Source: JAGVPT01 sp035500675 (GTDB lineage Bacteria > Bacteroidota > Ignavibacteria > UBA10030 > UBA8401). Taken from it: DNA of 64,000 nt. Both the position numbers and the translations under genes were made by a program. Location of the stretch: NCBI GenBank assembly GCA_035500675.1, contig DATJXA010000032.1:1-64000 (forward strand), given 5' to 3'. Under the pieces are notes generated by a model that saw nothing but the letters and a program-made list of their open reading frames with translations, had not been told where the DNA came from and ran no database searches. Positions within the stretch are counted from its first letter, which is position 1. Each line of letters opens with the position of its first letter. Positions 8,708 to 18,600 of the stretch are shown piece after piece.

Positions 8708-11700
8708 TTAGGCAGCCTTTCTCGATGCATAATTGCGTTTGACGACTTTGAGCATGATGTACATCAAAAAGAGCGACGTCACCGCAAGGAAGCCAAAAAT
8801 TACGATGGCGGTGGTTGACCAGAGGCTCGTCACATTAACGCCGAACGAAAACTGATCCCCGGCAGTGAGCTCGACGGCGTGCTGCCCAGGGGGTAAGAAA
8901 ATGCTAAAGCAGTCGTTCCCCCTCATGACTGTGAACGGGTAGTCCTCTTGATCCACTGTAACCGAGGATGGGGCAACATTGAATGTGGCGATCGCGCGGG
9001 TGTCCGATTGGTATTCGAAGGTGATATCGCGCAGGCCGTGAGAAGACGAGAGTATGTTCCCCGTAAAGGACATGATCTTTGCCTGCAATTCATGGGTTGA
9101 AAACGTGTTTGCCGGCTTCCGGTCGAGCGTGATGTGGTGTTCTCCGGCCGGAATCATGTACGAATTCTCACCAAAGGGCGACAACGCGACGCCGTCGACA
9201 TCGATTTCCGAAACTGTTTTCGGCATCCGGCATTCGACCGAGTACGGCGAGGTGAGCGTGTACCCGTCGTCCGTGTAGGTATAGTGGACACGCGCCGCGA
9301 GGGCGTTCGCAAAGAAGCTCATATCCTGCGGGTTGACGCTCGACTCGGAATAGATCGTTACTCTCGGCGCGCCCAGCGCTGCGGCATTCACAAGATCGAA
9401 ACTTTCTGTACCGGTTTGGATCAGCGTCGGGAAAGGCGTGATGCTTTCCTTCTTCCGGAAACTGAGGATGTTGAGGTCGAGCGAAAGCTTGTCTTCGTCG
9501 CCGATCATGGACGCATATCGTTTTCCTATTTCAATGTACCTGCCGGGGTCGGTCGACCAGAGGTTTTCCGGGTCTTCAACCTGCAAAACAAAGCCGTATT
9601 TCTTCTGGAGTGCGATCACTTGCCCCATATCGACGCCAAGATATTCGCGTAACTCGGGCGATCCGTAACTGTCCATCGCAGTAACGATTGTCTGGAAGCC
9701 GGGCTTTCCGTGTGCAATATCCGCGAAGGCCGTGAGAAATGTCTCATAAGCTTTCGTCAGTTGCTCCACCCGGTATTCGACGACTGCATTTTTTGCCGAT
9801 GGATTGGTCTTCCAATAAAAAGGGGATTGCGGGTTGAAGATCGCTGCGAGGTCGAACCCGTATTTCTTCTTCACTTCTTTTTGGGCTGAGGGATGCATCG
9901 GAGCAAAGATGAGCGGATTGTCAAACCCTTTACCCGCTTCGAAGTAGAGTTCAGCAAGATTCACTCCGTCCCAATCGTATGCGTTGAGAATCTTCGTATA
10001 CTCCTCGGTCATCGCCGCGAGACAGCTGTCGTCCTCCAACGCAACTGCGTACCTCCACATCGGAGGGATATCGTCGCCTTTATAGTTTTTCTCGCGCCAC
10101 TGCGGATGTTCATCCCAGAACTTTTTACTCACCTGGGGAGGCTCAAGCCATGCATAGACAAGCATGCCGTTCGCATGAGCAAGGGTAATGAGTCTCGTAT
10201 AATCGTACGTATATTTGGGGAACTGATTCCATCCCGCGACGTGAACGACGCGGATCCCTTCCCTTGCCCACTGCTTGACGAGCGATTCGATGCTGTAGGT
10301 TTTGCGGAACCCCGGGTCGAAGTACATTTCAAGGTTCTCTCTCCGCACAATCGGCCTGAGGTGGAAATATTTCCTCACATACTCCAGCAAATACGGATAC
10401 TGGCTGTAGCCGCCCTGAGAATACGAATCGAAACGGGAATTGAAAAAAATGAGTTTGCCCTTCCCGACATTTTTTCCGATGACCATTGGAGTCTCCGTGA
10501 CGTCATCCACACAGAATACCTCGTCGACGCCGTCGGTCTCGAATTTGCTCACGAGTTCGGGATAGCGCCAGACGATCCGCTCTTCCGGAAAATAACGGTC
10601 GCGTATCCTGCCGACACGGACCCTCGTCTTGGTGAAACTGATGCCGAGCGCCTCCGCTAGGTCGTTCTTCGTGTCGGTGATAATATTTCCCCCATTTTGG
10701 ACAAAGTCGCTGATGAGGTCGTAGTCGGTCTGCTTCAGCGAGTCGATGAATGCGTAGGGGGCGATGAGGAGGTTGTACCGCTTGAGGTCGATCGACTGCC
10801 CGACGAAAATCGTGTCGACCTGGATGTTGACGGAACGAAAGACGGATGCCAGCGACGATTCGTCGTGGAACGCTGCCCCTTTCACATGATGGTTCCAGAG
10901 GATCACGGGACGGATGTCGTTCCAGGCTTCGTCTTTCGCAAAAACATTGTCGTAAAATTTCTCTACGTTGTACGCCGTTTTTTCGAAAAAGGAGAGCGGG
11001 CGCTCGCGGAACTCGGTCGGCTCGGCTTTATAGACCTCGCCGGGCTCCAAGTCGATGTATTTGGTAAAAAGGCCTTTGATCCTGTGGTCCGAAACGGATT
11101 TACTTTTGATCTCCCCCGAGCGGTCAAAATAGGATTCGTAAAGATATTGGTCGTCGAGATGAAGGGTGTAACTCTGGCTCCCCGTAAGAATAATTCTGTC
11201 TTTCGTTTTGACCCAATTTTTCTGCTCGCCCAGATCGATGTATGTGTATCCGAGTTTTTGGATTCCGTCGACCAGTTGTTTAAGGAGGTCGAGGTCGAGA
11301 AACGGATGGAAGAAAACAGAGGCGAACCCGTCGCGGACATAGAGGTTCGTCTTTGCATTTTTGATGATGTTCCGGACGTACGCTTCGCTCTCGGCCTTGT
11401 TCGGGTTGAGCGGAACGTACCCGAGGTTTTCCGGATAGATCTTTTGTCCGAAGAGGTCTTTATTGATGATATACGGAAAGTACTGGCTGTAATCGGCGTC
11501 TTCGATCGAGAGGCGCTGTTCCATCGCCGTGCTGAAATATTTTGAGATCGTGTTGTAGAACGTGAACGACGCGGTATAGTGGGGAGTCTCCCAGATAAGC
11601 GGCGAGAGGCCGTTCTTCATAAATTCGGAGATCCCCATCTCGATCCGTTTTGCGTCCCCTTCTGCGGTCTCGTCCTTGATCGGCTTGTTTGTGCTTCCAT

Positions 11701-12661
11701 CCCAGAATTCGAAATCGACGGCGGTCGTTCCTTTGTACTGATGGGTCACGCCGTGCATGACGATCGTCCCGCCGTTCTTCACCATATACTTGATCGCATC
11801 GACAAAATCCGGCTTATCGGACAAACTGACGCGGATCCCTTCGGACGGGTCGACGTAGAACGGGATGACTCCGACAAGGAACGGGATCCCGCGCGACGAA
11901 AGAATGTCGGCAATGTCGCGGAGCCGGTCGGGGTCTTGCAACGGGTCGACATCCTCGATGCGGATAAGCGCCGAGTGCGATTCTTCATGCTGTTCGTGGA
12001 GAATGTCGTGGAGCATGTCGGCAAAAAGCAGGTACCGGTCGTTTTCGGTCGCAGACGCGAACGGCGAGTCGGCGATGTACATCAAATTTTTAGATTTAAC
12101 GATATACGGAATTTCTCTCCTTGTCTTCGACGAGTATGCGACTGCAAGAACGTCGACGATTTTATGGTTCGTAATTTCGATGATATTGGCGTTCGGCTCC
12201 CCTTTCGTGAACACCTTGTTCCCCGATTTCACAAAATCGAAATTGTTGAGCGAGTCGAGCGTCGATACGATAAAGCCGAATTTCTTACGGAGGTCGTATG
12301 AGTGCGAGAACTCGATCATCCCGGTGTTCATCCAGATGACGGGGTGGTTCGTCATGAAGACGTCGTCCGTAAACCGTGAAGGTACCGGGTCGCGTCCGTT
12401 GAAACCGATGTAGAACGTGTAGTCAAAATTATTCAGCTCGCCCGGGAAATACTTGTTCACCCCTTTGAGCGTGACGGCCGTGTTGAAATGGCCCATGAGG
12501 TCTGCAAGCTGTCGCCCGTCTCCCATGGCGTAGTTTTTCAGCTCGGAATTGCCTTCGACGAGAATGAGAATTTTCTTGAGGGGATAGTCTTGGCCGGCGC
12601 TGGGGAACGAAAGGATTGCGATCGATGTGAGGATGAACGCAAATCGAATATATTTCTTCAT
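8708..12661 (-). CDS. Giant secreted DUF2334 polysaccharide-deacetylase / glycoside-hydrolase-like protein
   Basis: 1317 residues. A Sec signal peptide (MKKYIRFAFILTSIAILSFP) is followed by a Rossmann/GATase-like domain (about 28-200). Next is a DUF2334-type NodB-fold deacetylase (about 225-480) with RIEDVDP near 233 (metal-binding Asp) and HGVTH near 305 (HxxxH). A second flavodoxin/GATase-like domain spans about 590-740. A TIM-barrel hydrolase-like region (about 775-1010) includes VYAWLEPPQ and DWDGVNLAELYFEA with acidic residues. Beta domains and a C-terminal membrane helix (about 1280-1305) with a basic tail complete it. The joining of deacetylase and hydrolase modules recalls PgaB and PelA but the order differs. 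Between wecB (11-bp gap) and the GT2 synthase (2 bp). Likely periplasmic, modifying or trimming the polymer; enzyme activity is inferred. Confidence 0.75.
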   Translation of the reverse strand: MKKYIRFAFILTSIAILSFPSAGQDYPLKKILILVEGNSELKNYAMGDGRQLADLMGHFNTAVTLKGVNKYFPGELNNFDYTFYIGFNGRDPVPSRFTDDVFMTNHPVIWMNTGMIEFSHSYDLRKKFGFIVSTLDSLNNFDFVKSGNKVFTKGEPNANIIEITNHKIVDVLAVAYSSKTRREIPYIVKSKNLMYIADSPFASATENDRYLLFADMLHDILHEQHEESHSALIRIEDVDPLQDPDRLRDIADILSSRGIPFLVGVIPFYVDPSEGIRVSLSDKPDFVDAIKYMVKNGGTIVMHGVTHQYKGTTAVDFEFWDGSTNKPIKDETAEGDAKRIEMGISEFMKNGLSPLIWETPHYTASFTFYNTISKYFSTAMEQRLSIEDADYSQYFPYIINKDLFGQKIYPENLGYVPLNPNKAESEAYVRNIIKNAKTNLYVRDGFASVFFHPFLDLDLLKQLVDGIQKLGYTYIDLGEQKNWVKTKDRIILTGSQSYTLHLDDQYLYESYFDRSGEIKSKSVSDHRIKGLFTKYIDLEPGEVYKAEPTEFRERPLSFFEKTAYNVEKFYDNVFAKDEAWNDIRPVILWNHHVKGAAFHDESSLASVFRSVNIQVDTIFVGQSIDLKRYNLLIAPYAFIDSLKQTDYDLISDFVQNGGNIITDTKNDLAEALGISFTKTRVRVGRIRDRYFPEERIVWRYPELVSKFETDGVDEVFCVDDVTETPMVIGKNVGKGKLIFFNSRFDSYSQGGYSQYPYLLEYVRKYFHLRPIVRRENLEMYFDPGFRKTYSIESLVKQWAREGIRVVHVAGWNQFPKYTYDYTRLITLAHANGMLVYAWLEPPQVSKKFWDEHPQWREKNYKGDDIPPMWRYAVALEDDSCLAAMTEEYTKILNAYDWDGVNLAELYFEAGKGFDNPLIFAPMHPSAQKEVKKKYGFDLAAIFNPQSPFYWKTNPSAKNAVVEYRVEQLTKAYETFLTAFADIAHGKPGFQTIVTAMDSYGSPELREYLGVDMGQVIALQKKYGFVLQVEDPENLWSTDPGRYIEIGKRYASMIGDEDKLSLDLNILSFRKKESITPFPTLIQTGTESFDLVNAAALGAPRVTIYSESSVNPQDMSFFANALAARVHYTYTDDGYTLTSPYSVECRMPKTVSEIDVDGVALSPFGENSYMIPAGEHHITLDRKPANTFSTHELQAKIMSFTGNILSSSHGLRDITFEYQSDTRAIATFNVAPSSVTVDQEDYPFTVMRGNDCFSIFLPPGQHAVELTAGDQFSFGVNVTSLWSTTAIVIFGFLAVTSLFLMYIMLKVVKRNYASRKAA

Positions 12662-12672
12662 CTTTTGTGAAA

Positions 12673-13824
12673 TTACCGTGGTCTGAATTCGCGAATAATG
12701 CTTCGAGAGTAACCGAAATATTTTTTTATGATGGCGACCGTCCTTTGCGCGGCGCGGCCGTCGCCGTAAGGGTTCGTTGCAGAGGCCATTGCCGCGTACG
12801 CCGCTTTGTTCTCGATGAGTTTCTTTGCCGCATCCAGTATTTTCTTTTTGTCGAGACCGACAAGTTTAACGGTGCCGAAGTCGACGGCCTCGGGCCTCTC
12901 GGTGACCTCCCGCAACACGAGAATCGGTTTTCCGAGGGACGGGCCTTCTTCCTGAACTCCTCCCGAATCGGTGATGATGAGAAACGACCGCGCCATGAGG
13001 TTCACAAAGTCCAAATAATCGAGCGGCTCGATGAGAAAAACATTGCTCATGGATCCGAGGACGCCGTAAACGACCTCACGCACGCGCGGGTTAAGGTGAA
13101 CGGGAAAAATAAAATTCATCCCGCGGTATCGTGCGGCAAGCTCTTTGACCGCCTCGCATGCATTGCGCATCGGCTCGCCCCAGTTTTCACGCCGATGCAT
13201 CGTGAGAAGAACTATCCGTTTGTTTTCTGCGGTGAGACGGTTCAACGTATGAATGCCGAAGGCATATTTTTTTTTGACGGAGAGCTTTAACGCGTCGATA
13301 ACGGAGTTCCCCGTCACGTACACTCTCGAACGGTCGACGTGTTCGTGAAGCAGCGCTTTCCGCGCTGTGTCAGTCGGAGCAAAATGGATGTCCGCGATGC
13401 AGCTCGTGAGCCGCCGGTTGATCTCCTCAGGAAAAGGGTTCGCTTTATCGTGCGTGCGCAAGCCGGCTTCAACATGCCCGACCGGGATCTGCCTGTAGAA
13501 TGCGGCAAGACCTCCGACGAACGTCGTCGTCGTATCCCCCTGCACAAGGACGAGGTCCGGCAATTCTTTTTGAAGCACCTCATCGAGCGCGACGATGGTG
13601 TTCTGCGTCAACGTTGCGAGGGACTGCTTCGGCTGCATGATATTTAAATCATAATCCGGCGCGATGTCAAAGACGTCGAGCACCTGGTCGAGCATATGGC
13701 GATGCTGGGCCGTCGCGATTGTCACAATGGTGAAAAATCTTTTCTCCCTTCTCAATGCGAGAATGATCGGGGCAAGTTTGATAGTGTCGGGGCGCGTCCC
13801 AAAAATGACGGCGATCTTCTTCAA
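12673..13824 (-). CDS. wecB: UDP-N-acetylglucosamine 2-epimerase (non-hydrolysing)
   Basis: Interconverts UDP-GlcNAc and UDP-ManNAc in the cytoplasm, supplying amino-sugar precursors. 383 residues, the normal family length. Visible motifs: VIFGTRPDTIKLAPII at the N-terminus, VLVQGDTTTT, HVEAGLRT, NPFPEEINRR, LLTMHRRENWG, and ITDSGGVQEEGPSLGKP, TERPEAV in the UDP-binding half. The start is a TTG at 13824 with GGAG 7 bp upstream; no ATG is available in frame nearby. First gene of the operon with the deacetylase/hydrolase-like and GT2 genes, implying that ManNAc or GlcNAc enters the polymer. Confidence 0.93.
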   Translation of the reverse strand: MKKIAVIFGTRPDTIKLAPIILALRREKRFFTIVTIATAQHRHMLDQVLDVFDIAPDYDLNIMQPKQSLATLTQNTIVALDEVLQKELPDLVLVQGDTTTTFVGGLAAFYRQIPVGHVEAGLRTHDKANPFPEEINRRLTSCIADIHFAPTDTARKALLHEHVDRSRVYVTGNSVIDALKLSVKKKYAFGIHTLNRLTAENKRIVLLTMHRRENWGEPMRNACEAVKELAARYRGMNFIFPVHLNPRVREVVYGVLGSMSNVFLIEPLDYLDFVNLMARSFLIITDSGGVQEEGPSLGKPILVLREVTERPEAVDFGTVKLVGLDKKKILDAAKKLIENKAAYAAMASATNPYGDGRAAQRTVAIIKKYFGYSRSIIREFRPR

Positions 13825-14139
13825 TACGTTCTCCGGGAATGACGCTTTTTCTGTACCTTGCAGCGGGGCGTTCTATGGGTATGACGCTGAAGAAATACAG
13901 GGGCAACAGCTCGAAAACCTCCACGTCAATAAAATATGAATATTTCATCTCTATTGCTGTTAAAAAATCTTAAGAAAACAAACGCCGGACGCCGTTTTTG
14001 AGCCGCATTATGCACAACGCGCATTCCAAGCGACCTTGAAATTAAGGTATAGTCTTTCTATCTTCATACACCTATGGACGCCCCCTTGTCTCTTTGAGTT
14101 CCGCGTTCAAAGAGCCTCTCCAGGAAGAGAAGCACGACC
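13825..14139. other. Divergent intergenic region (315 bp)
   Basis: Separates wecB (minus) from the TPR/REC gene (plus). It contains the plus-strand promoter at 14036-14064 and A+T-rich DNA at about 13930-13980 likely to hold the wecB promoter, for which I could not fix a clear -35/-10 pair. No RNA gene or small coding region is evident. Confidence 0.5.
14036..14064 (+). promoter_or_regulatory. Putative sigma-70-type promoter for the TPR/REC gene
   Basis: TTGAAA (14036-14041), 17-bp spacer, TATCTT (14059-14064), giving a leader of roughly 70 nt. AGGAAGAG lies a little over 10 bp before the ATG at 14140. Confidence 0.5.
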
Positions 14140-15609
14140 ATGAATCCAACACTCGAAAAAATCGCCAAGCATCTTCGCAATGCGGAAGATTTTATCCGCT
14201 CGCGGCGTTATTCGGAAGCGATGATCGAAGTCGAGTACATCTTCCAGATCGACCCGAAAAATTATCAGGGACGTACGCTTCAAGAACGAATTCGCTCGCT
14301 GCAGAAAAAGGAAGAGGATGCGGCAAAAAATCCCGTCGTGACCACACTTTCTCGAGAAGGCATCTACCGACATCTGAGACTTGCCGAAGAGCATTATCTT
14401 GGCGGGCGTTACGACGAAGCGCTCATCGAAACAGAACGGGTGCTCCAGAGCGACGCCGATAATTATCAGGCCCGGTCGATGATGGATCGGATCCACGCGG
14501 GGCAGAAAAAAATGGAATCCGTTCTTCAGCAGCGGAACCAAACGCAAGCGCTCTCGCTGGACAGAAGGATCCAATTAATCTCTCAGTTCCTGAAGGAAGC
14601 GGACAAGTTCATTCAGCAACAGGAGTACCGTCTGGCGCTGGAACAGGTCGCAAAGGTCTTCAACCTTGATCCGACGAATCATTTTGCGCAGGCATACTCG
14701 CAGAGCATCGAAATGATGATGAAGAAGCCGCCTGCGCCAAAGGTTGCACCTCATCCACAGCCGCCTCGTCCGGCTGCGGCGGCTCCTCCTCCAACACCGC
14801 CTCAACCTCCAAAAGCTCCAGACACACCCGCACCTCCGCCGGTAGCACAGCCGCAAGCGGCGCCACCGCCAATCCCGGCTCCTCCACCGAAGCCGCTCCC
14901 GCAGGAAGCTCCCGCGGATTTGGACGGAAGAGTAAAGATGTACCGCGAGATCCTCAACGAAATGTGGTTTGACGGCATGCTTTCGGAAAAAGAAATTGCC
15001 GAATTGAAAAAAGTACGGAGTCTATTCAACATCACCGACGAACAGCACGCTCAACTCGAAAAGGAGATCAAGACCGAGGCGTACGTCGAAGCTCTTCGTA
15101 TCGTCTTGCACGACGGCGTCGTGAGCCAGAACGAGGAACGTGTCCTTGAACTGATGCGCAAGCGTTACGGCATTACGATGGACGAACACAACAGTGCTCA
15201 GGCGAAAATTCTCGAAGCAAAACGCGCGCCGTCGTCCGCCCAATCGCTTCTTATTGTGGATGATGAAAGAACGATCCTCTTGACGTACGCGGCCATCCTT
15301 CGGAGACACGGATATATGGTGTTTACCGCCGAGACGATACACGACGCGATGGTGATCCTCGAGAAACAAACTCCCGACCTTATTCTGTCCGACGTCATGT
15401 TCCCCTCGCCGACAGAAGGCGGCTTTGAGTTTTATAACCAGATTCGGAATAATGCCCGTTTCAACAAAGTCCCGTTTCTTCTCATGTCGGGAATCGACGA
15501 TGAATTCGTCGTACGCGCCGGTATGAGGCTGGGCATCGACGGCTATCTCACCAAGCCGTTTGATAACGAACTGCTCCTTGCAACAATCGAGGGGAAACTG
15601 AAGCGCTAG
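14140..15609 (+). CDS. TPR - proline-rich - duplicated helical domain - response regulator receiver protein
   Basis: 489-residue cytoplasmic signalling protein with no signal peptide. Three TPR-like helical pairs (about 1-190; the phrase FIRSRRYSEAMIEVE recurs as HYLGGRYDEALIETE) precede a Pro/Ala-rich linker (about 195-265). A duplicated helical unit (about 270-350) shares DGxxSxxE and IT-DEH-type signatures (DGMLSEKE / DGVVSQNE) and may be TerB-like. The C-terminal CheY-like receiver domain (about 367-489) has LLIVDDE, phosphoacceptor Asp near 416 in LSDVMFP, and TKPF. No output DNA-binding domain is visible, so it probably acts through protein contacts. No histidine kinase is adjacent. Function unknown. 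Confidence 0.8.
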   Translation: MNPTLEKIAKHLRNAEDFIRSRRYSEAMIEVEYIFQIDPKNYQGRTLQERIRSLQKKEEDAAKNPVVTTLSREGIYRHLRLAEEHYLGGRYDEALIETERVLQSDADNYQARSMMDRIHAGQKKMESVLQQRNQTQALSLDRRIQLISQFLKEADKFIQQQEYRLALEQVAKVFNLDPTNHFAQAYSQSIEMMMKKPPAPKVAPHPQPPRPAAAAPPPTPPQPPKAPDTPAPPPVAQPQAAPPPIPAPPPKPLPQEAPADLDGRVKMYREILNEMWFDGMLSEKEIAELKKVRSLFNITDEQHAQLEKEIKTEAYVEALRIVLHDGVVSQNEERVLELMRKRYGITMDEHNSAQAKILEAKRAPSSAQSLLIVDDERTILLTYAAILRRHGYMVFTAETIHDAMVILEKQTPDLILSDVMFPSPTEGGFEFYNQIRNNARFNKVPFLLMSGIDDEFVVRAGMRLGIDGYLTKPFDNELLLATIEGKLKR

Positions 15610-15681
15610 GCCGTCCTTCACGCTTCGGTATTGACCTGCTTTAAACCGCTAGCTGTTTTCCACAATCATCAGGGGGGCCTC

Positions 15682-18600
15682 ATGATCCGCAAAGCGTTGT
15701 ACTCGGCTGTATTGTTTTCCCTTTTATTTCCTCTCTCTTTACGCTCGCAGAATATGTCGTTTCCGTATGTCGAGCAATTTGACACTGTTTCTGCGCCGGG
15801 TTTGCCGACGGGATGGATTTCAACGACGAATAAATCTGCCTCCGGTGATTTTGTCATTTCGTCCTCGACTCCGTACAGCAGTCCGAACGATGTCGTCACG
15901 ACCGATGCAAAGGTCGCTCAAAGTCTCCTCTCGCCGCAAATCGATTTCACCAGAATGATCGTTGGGTCGCTCGAGTACCGTGAGCGGCGGACATCATCCC
16001 ATAATTCGGGGTTGATCGTTGAAGCGGTGCTCGATAACGATACTTCTTCCGCTATCGTTTTGGGCGATACGCTGAAAAATCCGGGAAGCACAAGTTACGT
16101 CCTCCGGAGCTTCACACTGCCGCAATCCCTGAATGGCCGTCCAAACGTGCGCTTCCGTTGGCGCGTGGTGGGAAACGGAACCGGATCGACGGGAACATTG
16201 CGTATCGATGATGTAGAGATCACGGTTCAAAAACAGCGCGACCTTGCGATCACAGCTCTTCAGCTCCAGCCCGCAACGGTCCGAAGCGGACAAACTGTGA
16301 CGGTCTTTGTCGGCGTCTCCAACCGGGCGCTTGGCGGTACTTTTTCATTCTCCGTTCAACTATTCGACGATAAGGATGTGGATTTACCCGGTGCGTCGGC
16401 AAAAAAAGTCGATGAGTTGGATATCGTCCGCATCTTTGCCGCCGCGGAATCGACCACGTTTACACTCAACTATCCTAACGTCGCTCCGGGAAGTCACCGC
16501 CTGATCGTTCAACTAAATTTTGCCGGGGATGAGGATACGACGAATAACACCGCCGCAAAAACAATTCTCGTCGGTTATTCTCCGCGTTCAGTGCTTATCA
16601 ACGAAATAATGTTCGCTCCGACCGCGGGCCCTGAGTGGGTTGAGTATATCAACAACTCTTCAGATTCAATCCCGCTTGCGCAATGGAAGATGGGAGACAA
16701 CTCGGGCACGCGAGCGACGCTCACTTCGCAATCCATACAAATCCCACCCAAGCAATTCTTCATCGTTGCCAAAGACACCTCCATCTTTTCGGCATTTCCG
16801 TCTATTATATGCCCGGTTGTCGCTGCGTCATTTCCGGCATTGAATAACGACGGAGATGCCGTCGTTGTCGAAGACCCTGCCGGGTTCACGATCGACAGCG
16901 TCGCGTACTCATCCGCATGGGGAGGCACAGGAGGGAGGTCGCTCGAAAGAATCGATACGGCAGACGCTTCGAACTCTCCATCCAATTGGGGAAGTTCACG
17001 CAGCACTTACGGCGCAACGCCGGGACGCATCAATAGCCTGACGAAAAAAGAGTACGATGTATCGGTCTCAGGGATTTCTTTATCTAATCCGCAGCTCGAT
17101 ATCGGCCAAGCGTTTCAAGTCACCGCGACAATTAAGAACGTCGGACGCGAACCTTTGTCTGCGATCTCGGCGCAGTTCTTTCTGGATGAGAACAACGATT
17201 CGATCCCTCAATCCGACGAATTGGTTGGGCAGAACACGATCAACCAGCTCATGCCCGCGGATTCGCAGGCCGTTTTACAAACGCTGAAACTGACCTCACA
17301 AGGAAAACACCGGATCATTGCCGTTGCCGGCGTTGAACGTGACGATGATTCTTCAAACAACAGCGTGGCGATCTCGTTTGAGACGGGCATTGCGTCCCAT
17401 TCCATGATCATCAATGAAATTATGTACGCGCCGCCCGGAAATATGCCCGAATGGATCGAGCTCTATAACGCCGATACGATTGCCGTTGACCTTGCAGGAT
17501 GGAAGGTATCCGATTCAAACATAAAGTCCAGGGCGTCCGTGACAGGCCGCCAAACAAAGGTCGGCCCGGGCAGTTATTGTGTGGTGAGTTCCGATTCAAC
17601 GCTCGGAAATTTTTATTCGGTGACCGTCCCGCTTCTTGTTTCATCCTTCCCGGCGCTTAACAACAGCACGGCCGACGCGGTTGTTCTCTACGACGACCGT
17701 GGACTGACCATCGATAGCGTGTGGTACAAACCATCGTGGGGCGGATCGAACGGCCGATCACTGGAGCGTGTAGACTATCTTGCCTCATCGGTCGATTCAT
17801 CAAATTGGAGGAATTCTCCGCCGACGCCGGGGGCCGAAAACAGCGTTGCGAAGAAAAATTTCGACCTCGAGGTCGCGAGCTTTGACGGAGTGTTGAATCA
17901 ACATGGGTTGTATTTATCCGCAACAGTCCATAATGCGGGAAGAAAGCCCGCAACGGCGTTCCGCGTTCAATTTTTCCTCGACCGTAACCGGGATCATACC
18001 GGTTCGCCGGAAGAATTATTGTATAGCGTCGATGAGCCGATGCTCGCATCTGGAGATTCACTCACGGTCGAATACGAATGGCGATCTGAGGTTGAAGGCG
18101 CGATCCCTTTTGTGTGCGTTGTAGATTTTCCGGAGGATGAACGGCCGTCAAACAACATAAAAAACGGATTGTTCTCAAACAGTTTTATGCCGCAATCGGT
18201 TATCATCAACGAAATAATGTACGACCCGCTCCCCGGCCGATCGGAATTCGTTGAACTCTTCAACCGGAGCGGCGATACGCTCGACCTTCAGGGCTGGAAA
18301 ATGATGGACACGCCGACGAGCTCCGGCAACAGAACGGTCACACGGATTGCAGATACGTCTTTTCTTTTGCGGCCTGGGGAGTTCCTTGTCATCGGAGCCG
18401 ATTCGACGCTCTTGATTCAATTTCCAAACCTTTCCAGCCTTCCCGATGGCAAAGTAATTATTGCCGGCAGTGATCTCTCCTTGAATAATTCAGGCGATGA
18501 TATTATTCTCGTCGATTTGACGGGAACGAAAATCGACAGTGTGCGATATTCGCCGTCGTGGCACAACCCGGGTCTTCATATTTCAACTTCCGGCAAATCG

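Noticed and set aside
10697..11545. 282-codon plus-strand open frame within the 1317-aa gene
   Set aside because: Antisense to a continuous long coding frame; no ribosome site or recognisable motif.
13667..13948. 93-codon minus-strand frame upstream of wecB
   Set aside because: Overlaps the 5' end of wecB in another frame; no coding character beyond it.
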